DNA from: an uncultured Carboxylicivirga sp.
GTDB taxonomy: Bacteria; Bacteroidota; Bacteroidia; Bacteroidales; Marinilabiliaceae
Length of the DNA: 60,959 nucleotides
Direction of reading: 5' to 3'
Assembly (NCBI GenBank): GCA_947491945.1
Contig: CANLLN010000028.1
Span: forward strand, 1-60,959
The notes beneath the pieces are model-generated. The model was not told the DNA's origin. It saw nothing but the letters and a program-made list of their open reading frames with translations, and made no database searches. Position numbers and translations under genes: made by a program. Shown here in pieces: positions 1 to 7,065 of this stretch (position 1 is the first letter of the stretch; every line of letters begins with the position of its first letter).

Positions 1-1
1 T

Positions 2-562
2 CCTGCCAAACGTGGTGGTGAAGCAGTTGCTTACCAAGGGAGAAAAAAGTGCAAGACAAGTAATATGCTTATTCTCTTTGACAGTAAGGGTATACCAATT
101 GCCTGTAGTGACCCAATATCTGGAAACCATAATGATGCTTTTAATCTTACACAAAATTTTGATAGCATGGTCACATCATTAGAAGAATCAAATATCAGTG
201 TCGGTGGACTTTTCCTCAATGCTGATGCTGGTTTCGATACAGTACCATTTAGAAATTGTCTTTTCAAACACGATATCTTTGACAATATTGACAACAATAA
301 ATGTATTGGCAAGAATGGTGTTTCATTCTTGGATGAAGCGCTTTATAAAGAACGTTTTGTTGTTGAAAGAATCAATGCATGGTTAGATGCTTTCAAGGCA
401 ATACTTGTGCGTTTTGAAACCCAGAAAATGTATTGGAAAGCTCTAAACATCATTGCGTTTTGCCTAATTCTTCTTAGACAACTTCAATATACCTCCTTGT
501 CAAAGACTGCACTAAAGTTACAATTTGAGAGCAATTCACAAACATTCAATCAGTTAAAATGA
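2..562 (+). CDS. IS5-family-like transposase, C-terminal part (cut by window edge)
   Basis: The frame is open to the first base of the window, so the start lies outside. The visible product begins PAKRGGEAVAYQGRKK, a block typical of IS5-type DDE transposases, in which the first catalytic Asp sits just upstream (not visible here). The second Asp is in the NADAGFD motif and the Glu in the YKERFVVERINAW motif. The protein ends with the hydrophobic tail usual for the family. It would cut and join insertion-sequence ends. It lies at the outer part of an integrated element whose other end is the tRNA scar near 5.4 kb. I could not find a convincing terminal inverted repeat after the stop, so the IS right end is not placed. 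Whether the upstream half is intact cannot be known. Confidence 0.8.
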   Translation, partial: PAKRGGEAVAYQGRKKCKTSNMLILFDSKGIPIACSDPISGNHNDAFNLTQNFDSMVTSLEESNISVGGLFLNADAGFDTVPFRNCLFKHDIFDNIDNNKCIGKNGVSFLDEALYKERFVVERINAWLDAFKAILVRFETQKMYWKALNIIAFCLILLRQLQYTSLSKTALKLQFESNSQTFNQLK

Positions 563-648
563 TGAGGTGAGAATTGTAAAAAGTCCCTTATTGAAAAATG
601 AAAAAATGGCAATTCAGTCTTATTACGATACTCATTTGCTCCATAAAA

Positions 649-676
649 GTCCAGTATTTATAATAAAAAACTGGAC
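649..676. promoter_or_regulatory. 28-bp inverted repeat, second copy of the AbiEi-type operator
   Basis: Arms GTCCAGT (649-655) and ACTGGAC (670-676) enclose a 14-base AT-rich spacer. The site has the same arms and the same total length as the palindrome at 3232-3259 in front of the intact AbiEi-like gene. It lies just upstream of the decayed antitoxin-like remnant at 733-909. It is inferred to be the old operator of that remnant. Confidence 0.55.
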
Positions 677-732
677 AAATACTTAATGTTTTTCGACAAT
701 GTTCATGTTGTTAAGAAGTAGATAATGTGTTG

Positions 733-909
733 ATTACAGTCAGTATTCTATCTGTGGGTCATGTGTTTACCTATGGTGATTTTACTTCTGAGGAGAATAA
801 GACACACGCCGATATTGATTGCTTTCAGTATTTTCATTGAGATAGCCAACTAAAGCATCTGAGATGTGTATTCGAACCAAGGAGCACATTTAATTATTTG
901 AGGTATTAA
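733..909 (+). pseudogene. Decayed N-terminal remnant of a second AbiEi/DUF6088-like antitoxin
   Basis: This frame reads GHVFTYGDFTSEENK, which matches GYIFTYADFITEVNK near the N-terminus of the intact antitoxin-like protein at 2477-3199. After an internal TGA the same frame continues with QLKHLRCVFEP and then STFNYL, alignable to the winged-helix end of that protein (IAKLSKGKYYKPETTPFGNL). The remaining about 180 residues are missing. The internal stop, the absence of a start codon in frame, and the truncation mark it as a relic. A palindrome matching the intact gene's operator precedes it. The match comes from reading the translation, not from a database search. Confidence 0.5.
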
Positions 910-934
910 GACGGTTATCAATATTCTGGGTATT

Positions 935-1412
935 TTATATTTGGGCTATATCTTCAATCAGACCGATTATGTAATCAGCCCTATCCTCTCCTGCAGAGTA
1001 AGGTAAGGCACATTCAATACCTTCTGTTAAACCATCATCCTGAATTAATGTCATACACTGTTCCTTGAGATATTGCTTTACATCTGTGCTTGCTGACTTT
1101 ATTTGTTCAAGAATAGCGCTACAGTTATCAAGTACGTAGATAATGTCTTCAAAATCATGACTGGTTCTTATGAGCTTCGAATTTGGCCGCTATATAATAT
1201 TCAGGAGAGAACACATAAATCTCAGTTCCGTCATCAAGCGTTTTTGTTATTCTTTTTTCGATACCTTCTTCATACCAGCGGTTACTAAATCCAAGAACAC
1301 TCGAATCTGTTGGCATTACATCTACTTTGATATTTTTGTAGACCCATCAGGTTATTATCTTGATTTATTTCGGTTGAAAGATCATCGGAAACGATTTGGG
1401 TTCTAATCGTTT
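935..1412 (-). pseudogene. Decayed nucleotidyltransferase-like gene, C-terminal part with frameshifts
   Basis: On the minus strand three frames join into one recognisable product. It begins near NIKVDVMPTDSSVLGFSNRW, continues through YVFSPEYYIAAKFEAHKNQ, and after a one-base shift continues HDFEDIIYVLDN to a stop at 935-937. The blocks VDVMPTD, FSNRWY, the [AL]xKFEA helix and the DFEDIIYVLDN stretch are, from memory, typical of a small family of nucleotidyltransferase-fold proteins often found beside HTH proteins. At least two frameshifts separate the blocks and no start is present, so it is non-functional. The HTH gene at 3359-3874 lies on the same strand upstream and could be its former partner, split from it by the AbiE-like pair. 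That link is an inference. Confidence 0.5.
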
Positions 1413-1499
1413 GGTAAAGAGAGTGGCTGTTTCAGCGTAACCAAGTCATCCTTACACCTTACCTTATTGGTTAAACTGCACCATTTTCAGATATAGCGT

Positions 1500-2480
1500 C
1501 TATTCTATCTTAAGATTCCAAGCCACTTTGGCCAAACGAGTTTTAATCTGTTTCAAAGTATTCAATACATCACTATCATTTGGCAATTCCCCATAAACCA
1601 ACTTTTTAAAGTCTCCGTTATAGGAAATTTTCAGTTCTTCCCAAGTTTCGTCAAGCTTGTCAAACATCAGTGCATTTTTCGGGTGATTGGTCAACCATGC
1701 ATTGTTGTTTTTAAAGCTTACCACATCATCATTAGCAACTCTCAAGAGCATTTTATCAAATTCTGGTGAAATCAGAAAATCGGTATACTCTTTTTGTTTT
1801 AATAACTGGTGTAAATCGTAAGTGTGTCTGATTTTATTTTTCAGGTCCGTACTCGGGTTCTCACTGTAAGAAAACCTTACAAGGCTCATTATCTTTTCAC
1901 AAATAGTTCTTTGGGGTTCCATCACATTGACCTTAAATGGTAGAAGACCAATGTCTTTAGCTATTTGTTCCTGATTAGTGTCTAACATCATTTGACCAAC
2001 CATGGAAATAATTTCTTTTTCTGTGTGAGGGTCAGAATTCCCTAACCATGTTGCTTCAAGTACAATTGTATCCCTTACCTGACCGTATTCGCCATCGAAT
2101 TCTTTGCTATAGGCATGTGCTGTTTTACGGGTCATTCCCATCTTATGGGTAAGTCCATTCACCTGTACTTCTGGCAGTACCTTACTGACAACGTTACCTA
2201 TCTTCTTTATTTTATTGGAAAGCTGATTACCAGTTTCATCACCTCTTTTGAGTACTACCAAATCAATATCCTCAGAGAATCGCTCAATTGAGGCATAGCA
2301 TTTAGATAAAGCAGTTCCTCCTTTGAATACAGTATCTTTTCCAATGCCATCTTTAAATATCGTATCCAAAACATAGGTAACCCAGTAGTCTTTTTCTACA
2401 TAGATTGGTAATATTTCCTTTTGTTGAGCCGTAAATTCAATTGCTTGCCTGAATAACTTTTTATTTTCATGAAGCTTCAT
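1500..2480 (-). CDS. AbiEii/AbiGii-type nucleotidyltransferase toxin
   Basis: This is a 326-residue protein with the signature of AbiEii/AbiGii toxins. It has YVEKDYW near residue 30, the nucleotide-binding KGGTALSK motif near residue 55, and RFSEDIDLVV near residue 70, whose two Asp residues are the metal ligands of DNA polymerase beta-like nucleotidyltransferases. Characterised AbiEii toxins transfer nucleotides to a target RNA and block growth during phage infection. The ATG at 2480 is chosen because it overlaps the antitoxin stop as ATGA, the usual coupling in these operons. An ATG at 2492 would add four residues. All motif residues are present and the gene is full length, so it should be active. 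It lies in a tRNA-inserted element, as expected for defence or maintenance modules. Confidence 0.85.
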   Translation of the reverse strand: MKLHENKKLFRQAIEFTAQQKEILPIYVEKDYWVTYVLDTIFKDGIGKDTVFKGGTALSKCYASIERFSEDIDLVVLKRGDETGNQLSNKIKKIGNVVSKVLPEVQVNGLTHKMGMTRKTAHAYSKEFDGEYGQVRDTIVLEATWLGNSDPHTEKEIISMVGQMMLDTNQEQIAKDIGLLPFKVNVMEPQRTICEKIMSLVRFSYSENPSTDLKNKIRHTYDLHQLLKQKEYTDFLISPEFDKMLLRVANDDVVSFKNNNAWLTNHPKNALMFDKLDETWEELKISYNGDFKKLVYGELPNDSDVLNTLKQIKTRLAKVAWNLKIE

Positions 2481-3199
2481 ACGATATTCCATTTTTCAGT
2501 GGCAGGAAGAATGTTATTCAATCCACCAAGTTTATATTTAGTAATAGGATTAAGAGACCTGTACAATTGCTCTAAATTATCATAGTCAGTAGTTTCCAAT
2601 ATAGCACCCAATAAAGCCCTAGCTGATGGAGGGTATTTCAGAGCCAACCTGACTATTGTTGATTTATCATTATCAGTAAGTCCTCTAATAATGGAAAGTA
2701 TACGCTTCACAGAAGCCTCTATTGTTGTATCAGGGATTTTCTTTATGTAACGAATCGAATCTAATATCTGCAATAGTGGTATATTATCCTTGGTAATCGT
2801 ATTATTCTGGCGAATAAATGTTATTGAATATCTCTCACGTTTAAAGCCAGGACGAATTGTGTTTTTTCCTATTTGAATAACATTGCCAACCTGAGTTGTT
2901 AAACCTAATTGATTATAAATACTATATCCAGTTAAATAACCTACTACCTTCCCATTTTCTTCTAAGAGATCTTTAACTATTTGATATTGGGGAGGCTCTA
3001 AGTTGCCAAAGGGAGTTGTTTCCGGCTTATAATATTTGCCCTTTGACAGTTTTGCTATCTTTCCAGATACCACCATTCTATTGAGGGCTTTAATAATAGC
3101 TTCTCTCTTATTTACCTCGGTTATAAAGTCTGCATAGGTGAATATGTATCCTTTGGGCAGCCTGTTTATTGTATTTGTAATGTATTCAGTGGTTTTCAT
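2477..3199 (-). CDS. AbiEi-like antitoxin / DUF6088 family winged-helix protein
   Basis: This 240-residue protein is first in the two-gene operon with the AbiEii-like toxin and overlaps it by four bases. Residues 1-60 look like a winged helix (LPKGYIFTYADF, then a recognition-helix region and the wing SKGKYYKP). The remainder resembles the C-terminal domain of AbiEi/DUF6088 proteins. Antitoxins of this kind bind inverted repeats in their own promoter and neutralise the toxin without stable binding (type IV). A 28-bp palindrome sits 33 bases upstream of the ATG and a TATATTTG promoter element lies between them, which fits autoregulation. A shortened, broken relative lies at 733-909. Confidence 0.8.
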   Translation of the reverse strand: MKTTEYITNTINRLPKGYIFTYADFITEVNKREAIIKALNRMVVSGKIAKLSKGKYYKPETTPFGNLEPPQYQIVKDLLEENGKVVGYLTGYSIYNQLGLTTQVGNVIQIGKNTIRPGFKRERYSITFIRQNNTITKDNIPLLQILDSIRYIKKIPDTTIEASVKRILSIIRGLTDNDKSTIVRLALKYPPSARALLGAILETTDYDNLEQLYRSLNPITKYKLGGLNNILPATEKWNIV

Positions 3200-3215
3200 A
3201 GCTTATGTCTTATTG

Positions 3216-3259
3216 CAAATATACACAAAATGTCCAGTTTACTAGTTAAAAAACTGGAC
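3216..3259 (-). promoter_or_regulatory. Promoter and palindromic operator of the AbiE-like operon
   Basis: On the minus strand a TATATTTG element (3216-3223) fits the Bacteroidetes -7 consensus TAnnTTTG. Immediately upstream lies a 28-bp inverted repeat with arms GTCCAGTTT (3232-3240) and AAACTGGAC (3251-3259), placed where the -33 region would be. Repressor binding here would block the promoter. The same palindrome recurs at 649-676. Confidence 0.65.
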
Positions 3260-3358
3260 TTTTGGACGGGTAATTAGTGTTGGGTATAATTGTGTCCAAT
3301 GATATCCTTCACAATCCTTTAAACTTTCTTTCAATCCTGATTTATCTGGATTGGAAAT

Positions 3359-3874
3359 TTATTGTATCCTTTTCTTCAGTTCCTTAATTCCAATACTAAC
3401 TTCTCGTGCTCTTCCAACCCGAATTGTGTCAATGATGACTAATAACTCATATAGCTGTTGGTCACATTTTACCACATCTGGAAGATGTTTATACAGTGGT
3501 TCAATTTCCTGACCTCGAAGTTTGCCATTAGCATAGGGCCAAACGTAATCATCACCTCCAGCATTAATATGCTCTTTGATTGGAGAAGCCGAATGTGCTG
3601 TTGGAATACCTCTAACAATCGCACCAGGTTCTGTGGGAAACACATATTTTAATCCATAGATCAGAAATTCTAGGAAGGACTTCTTATGTACTTTTCTCTT
3701 CTTAGAATCAATGAGTCGGGCAACTTTGCAACGGTTTAATGCTTCTGAGATTTCTGATGCACTAATATTTAGCGAATACGCTAAATCTTTATTTAGCCAT
3801 TCATCATTTCCGATAGTCGATATTTTTAATAAAACCACAATATCTTGCGGCCGCATTCCATTATGCTTTTTCAT
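3359..3874 (-). CDS. Small winged-helix (MarR-like) protein of unknown role
   Basis: This is a 171-residue protein from the ATG at 3874. An in-frame ATG at 3958 exists, but the extra 28 codons would run through a perfect 19-bp palindrome that looks like an operator, so the inner start is preferred. The N-terminal half has a helix-turn-helix (DLAYSLNISASEISEALNRC) followed by a possible wing. The C-terminal half includes YGLKYVFP, a VWPYANGKLRGQ segment, and LYELLVIIDTIRVGRAREV near the end. I recognise this as a conserved small family often adjacent to nucleotidyltransferase genes, but no function is assigned. A decayed nucleotidyltransferase remnant on the same strand at 935-1412 could be its lost partner. 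It may act as a repressor or antitoxin, which is inferred. Confidence 0.65.
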   Translation of the reverse strand: MKKHNGMRPQDIVVLLKISTIGNDEWLNKDLAYSLNISASEISEALNRCKVARLIDSKKRKVHKKSFLEFLIYGLKYVFPTEPGAIVRGIPTAHSASPIKEHINAGGDDYVWPYANGKLRGQEIEPLYKHLPDVVKCDQQLYELLVIIDTIRVGRAREVSIGIKELKKRIQ

Positions 3875-3886
3875 AAACTTAAATTT

Positions 3887-3905
3887 AATTCGCGATTCGC
3901 GAATT
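3887..3905. promoter_or_regulatory. Perfect 19-bp palindrome in front of the HTH gene
   Basis: AATTCGCGA and TCGCGAATT flank a single central base, 13 bp upstream of the ATG at 3874. On the minus strand a TATATTTA stretch lies just upstream, close to the TAnnTTTG promoter element, so the palindrome covers the expected transcription start. It is probably the binding site of the HTH protein encoded downstream. Confidence 0.5.
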
Positions 3906-4050
3906 GTAAATATATGATTTCTGAACTGAAAAAGAATTCTATTGGAAGGATCAGACATGCACGTATGTTATCCTTTGGCCGTTTTATAGACACCACGCCA
4001 ATATTATACTTTATGAAAATATAGCTAAATTCAGTTAATGTAATCTATCA

Positions 4051-5271
4051 TCATATCAATGAAATAACCTCATCATTATAGTTGTCAATAATCTTCTTGT
4101 TTAAACTAGCTAGGTAGATTTGTGTTGTACTTAGTTTTTGATGTCCCAGCATTTCACTAATTGCGGTGACAGGAATGGCCATGTTATTGGCAAGTGATGC
4201 GAATGTATGCCGAGCCACGTAAGAAGTTAGCTTAGTTTCAATCCCGGCATCTTCAGCAATAAGGCGCAAACGTTTATTGTATTTCTTTCTGGCTCGAAGT
4301 ATGTGCTTGTATTGTGTAGAAGGCTCTTCACTTCGGATAACCGGTAAGATATAGTCTTCCTTAGACTTATCTTTAATGTAATAATCAAGAATCTTTTGAA
4401 GTTGAGGAGAAATCTTTATGTCGTAGTATTTTCCTGTTTTTTGCCGTTTGTATTGAATGCGTCCGTCAACAATGTTCTTAATTTGTAGGTGAGCCAAGTC
4501 GGTAAATGATGCTCCCATCAGGTAGAAGCTCATCATAAAATAGTTGCGGGATTTAAATAAGGCGGAGCCAGGCTTGTATTTAAGATTAGCTATCTTTTGA
4601 ATGGATTCTAAACTAATGGCTCTTTTCTTTGTCGGTTCCATTTTAATGGTATAACGGTCAAACGGATAGCCCTCTTTTTCAGCTATACCTTCTTTAATGG
4701 CTTTATTGTAAATGGCTCTAACGGTACGCATAAATGATGCGAAGCCATTAACGGTGTAGCCATTCTTTATAAAGTAGGCTTCATAATCAAGCACGAAGCG
4801 GTAGTTGAGCTCGTTAAACCTGAAGTCTTTCTGGTTCCTAAATTTCTTAACGGAGTTGACGGCTGTTTTATAACTGCGTGCAGTTCCGATTCTTTTCTGC
4901 TCAATTAGCTTATCAATCAGCTCTTGTGAGTACGTGAAAAAGGTTTCATAGTTTTTCTTGGGAACAAGTTTTTGTTTAAGTTCCTGTATTGAAAGGTAAG
5001 CTATTTCCTTTTTATCTTTTAGTATGGTAATTTGGTCAATGTAGCGTGCTCGCTCTTTCTCCAGGAAATTATTTGCACGTAGAATATTAGCAATCCCCTT
5101 ATAATTTGACTTTATGCGCCTGTTTCTTTCGTCCCAAAAATGTTCAGGCACGCTATAGCCTGTTGAGATGGGTAATGTTTTTTGGTAGTGGCATAGCCGA
5201 AAGATGATTGGATAAGTACCATCTTTTTTCTCTCTTCGTGTATCCAGGGTGATGACAATACTTGTATTCAT
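4051..5271 (-). CDS. Tyrosine recombinase / integrase of the tRNA-inserted element
   Basis: This 406-residue site-specific integrase follows the Bacteroidetes layout: N-terminal arm-binding domain (about 1-95), SAM-like core-binding domain (about 100-200), and catalytic domain (about 215-400). Visible catalytic residues are the hairpin Lys in KTGK (near 278), Arg 354 in SYVARH, His 377 in LGHQ, and Tyr 386 in TQIYLASL. The slot that usually holds the first Arg (before GxxF in the SFYLxG helix) is Met 252. Some relatives may tolerate this, but it is worth noting. The ATG at 5271 is used; only a TTG lies further upstream. The gene is next to a tRNA 3' fragment, so it very likely catalysed integration there. 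Confidence 0.9.
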   Translation of the reverse strand: MNTSIVITLDTRREKKDGTYPIIFRLCHYQKTLPISTGYSVPEHFWDERNRRIKSNYKGIANILRANNFLEKERARYIDQITILKDKKEIAYLSIQELKQKLVPKKNYETFFTYSQELIDKLIEQKRIGTARSYKTAVNSVKKFRNQKDFRFNELNYRFVLDYEAYFIKNGYTVNGFASFMRTVRAIYNKAIKEGIAEKEGYPFDRYTIKMEPTKKRAISLESIQKIANLKYKPGSALFKSRNYFMMSFYLMGASFTDLAHLQIKNIVDGRIQYKRQKTGKYYDIKISPQLQKILDYYIKDKSKEDYILPVIRSEEPSTQYKHILRARKKYNKRLRLIAEDAGIETKLTSYVARHTFASLANNMAIPVTAISEMLGHQKLSTTQIYLASLNKKIIDNYNDEVISLI

Positions 5272-5282
5272 AAGGCTCAAAA

Positions 5283-5345
5283 AATTTGCACATAATTTGC
5301 ACTTAGTTGGTTGATTTCATTTGAAATCGTTTGAATACAAAGATA
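5283..5345 (-). promoter_or_regulatory. Integrase leader: promoter, palindrome and paired direct repeats
   Basis: On the minus strand the TATCTTTG element (5338-5345) matches the Bacteroidetes -7 box. Between it and the integrase ATG lie a perfect palindrome, GATTTCA-TT-TGAAATC (5313-5328), and two direct repeats of AATTTGCAC (plus-strand reading, 5283-5291 and 5294-5302) with an 11-bp period. These could be regulator sites or integrase/excisionase arm sites. The assignment is inferred. Confidence 0.45.
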
Positions 5346-5412
5346 ATGTAAAATGCAGATACACAGTACATATCAAATCAAACCAATTTAATATAAATTG
5401 TATTTTTTAAAT

Positions 5413-5457
<45 letters not shown>

Positions 5458-5465
5458 TCAGAATA

Positions 5466-5502
5466 AGCCACTTACAAGAGTTTTCTTGTGAGTGGCTTTT
5501 TT
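5466..5502 (+). terminator. Rho-independent terminator left over from the tRNA gene
   Basis: AGCCACTTACAAGA pairs with TCTTGTGAGTGGCT (one G-T pair) around a short loop and is followed by a T run. It directly follows the tRNA 3' end, so it probably belonged to the original chromosomal tRNA. Confidence 0.8.
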
Positions 5503-5598
5503 GTTTCCTTAAAAATATCTGTGCCCTAATGCTTGGTCTATGCCTTTGGTGCTTTATCTTTAGAGTTTACAAGACGAAAAAAGTAACTCAACGAAACC

Positions 5599-6954
5599 AT
5601 GAAGATTCACTTTATAGCCATTGGTGGTAGTGCCATGCATAACCTGGCCATTGCCTTGCATAAAAAAGGATTTGAGGTAACAGGCTCAGACGATGAAGTA
5701 TTTGAACCCTCCAAATCGCGCCTGCAGGAATACGGACTATTACCCCGACAGATGGGTTGGCACGAGGACGCCATTAACGAACAGCTTGATGCTGTTATTC
5801 TGGGAATGCACGCCCGTAAGGATAATCCGGAGTTGCTACGCGCACAAGAGTTAGGGCTTAAAATTTACTCTTACCCCGAATATTTATATGAGCAGACCAA
5901 GGACAAGCAACGCATTGTGATTGGCGGCAGTCATGGTAAAACAAGCACCACGGCCATGGTAATGCACGTGCTGAAAACCCTGGGTAAGGACTTTGATTAC
6001 ATGGTGGGTGCTCAACTTGAGGGTTTCGACACCATGGTAAAGCTAACAGAGGCAGCCCCTGTTGCCATCTTTGAAGGAGATGAATACCTTTCTTCACCCA
6101 TCGACCTAACACCCAAATTTCACTGGTACAAGCCCCACATTGCCATGCTGACCGGCGTGGCCTGGGACCATATGAATGTATTTCCCACCTGGGACAACTA
6201 CGTTAGTCAGTTTACGCGTTTTGCCGATAGCATAGAAAAGCAGGGCACACTCATTTATTATGCCGATGACGAGGTGCTAAAAGCTATAGCCAACACGCAA
6301 AAACAACGTCTTGAAGTACATCCATACGGAGCACTTGAGAGGGAGACCATAGCGGGAAAAACCAGTGTATTGTGGGAGGGACAAGCCTACCCCATGCAGG
6401 TGTTTGGCGATCACAACCTCGAGAATATGAACGGAGCCCGCATGATTTGCGAAGCTATGGGCATCAACAGTAAGGACTTTTTATGTGCCATGCAGTCGTT
6501 TAAAGGAGCCGCCAAGCGCCTGCAGCTGCTGAATGAAAATAAGGAATCACACATTTATCTCGACTTTGCCCATTCGCCCAGTAAGCTACAAGCAACCACG
6601 AAGGCGGTGAAGAAGCAGTTTGAAGGACATAATCTTATTGCCGTAATGGAACTGCACACCTTTAGTAGTTTAAATAAGGATTTTCTGCCGCAGTACCGGC
6701 ATACCATGAATGCGGCAGATCAGGCGGTAGTATTTTATAACCCCGATGTGCTCACACATAAAAGATTGCCCTCAATTAGTACCGAAGAAGTTCGTACTGC
6801 ATTTGACTGTGAGGGACTTATGGTGCTGACTGAATCGGCTGCATTGCTTGACTGGCTTAAGCAGCAGGACTATACCAACACTAACCTACTGATTATGACC
6901 TCGGGTAATTTCTCGGGTCTGGACCTGAAGGCATTAGCTCAAGAGTTGATATAG
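5599..6954 (+). CDS. mpl: UDP-N-acetylmuramate:L-alanyl-gamma-D-glutamyl-meso-diaminopimelate ligase
   Basis: This 451-residue Mur-ligase family enzyme recycles peptidoglycan by joining the tripeptide released from old wall to UDP-MurNAc in the cytoplasm. The N-terminal nucleotide-binding fold starts IHFIAIGGSAMHNLA. The ATP P-loop is GGSHGKTSTT at 109-118. The central domain contains the FEGDEYLSSP block and the GVAWDHMNVFP block typical of Mpl rather than MurC. The C-terminal domain has LDFAHSPSK. Length is normal for Mpl. It stands alone on the plus strand, is the first chromosomal gene after the element border, and ends before a two-hairpin region. Confidence 0.93.
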   Translation: MKIHFIAIGGSAMHNLAIALHKKGFEVTGSDDEVFEPSKSRLQEYGLLPRQMGWHEDAINEQLDAVILGMHARKDNPELLRAQELGLKIYSYPEYLYEQTKDKQRIVIGGSHGKTSTTAMVMHVLKTLGKDFDYMVGAQLEGFDTMVKLTEAAPVAIFEGDEYLSSPIDLTPKFHWYKPHIAMLTGVAWDHMNVFPTWDNYVSQFTRFADSIEKQGTLIYYADDEVLKAIANTQKQRLEVHPYGALERETIAGKTSVLWEGQAYPMQVFGDHNLENMNGARMICEAMGINSKDFLCAMQSFKGAAKRLQLLNENKESHIYLDFAHSPSKLQATTKAVKKQFEGHNLIAVMELHTFSSLNKDFLPQYRHTMNAADQAVVFYNPDVLTHKRLPSISTEEVRTAFDCEGLMVLTESAALLDWLKQQDYTNTNLLIMTSGNFSGLDLKALAQELI

Positions 6955-6969
6955 CCCTTGTCATCATTT

Positions 6970-7015
6970 AAGGAACGGCTCTTTATACATGCCATGTGAT
7001 AGGCAACCGTTCCTT
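6970..7015 (+). repeat. Nested hairpin downstream of mpl, similar to the one after prfB
   Basis: Arms AAGGAACGG and CCGTTCCTT enclose a 28-base loop that has its own small stem (ACAT/ATGT around GCC). No T run follows, so it is not a classic terminator. The same GGAACGG/CCGTTCC arms with the same 28-base interior occur at 41554-41595. Confidence 0.5.
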
Positions 7016-7031
7016 GAAACTTCTTATAAAA

Positions 7032-7065
7032 TGAGCTCAGTGCGAAACACTGGGCTCAGTTTTTT
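7032..7065. terminator. Bidirectional terminator between mpl and the chemosensory cluster
   Basis: TGAGCTCAGTG pairs with CACTGGGCTCA (one G-T) around CGAAA. A T run follows on the plus strand, and TTTTAT follows on the minus strand. It overlaps the stop codon of the last cluster gene and can end both converging transcripts. Confidence 0.75.

Noticed and set aside
1103-1406. Two short plus-strand reading frames over the nucleotidyltransferase remnant
   Set aside because: They are antisense to a recognisable decayed minus-strand gene and show no family features of their own.
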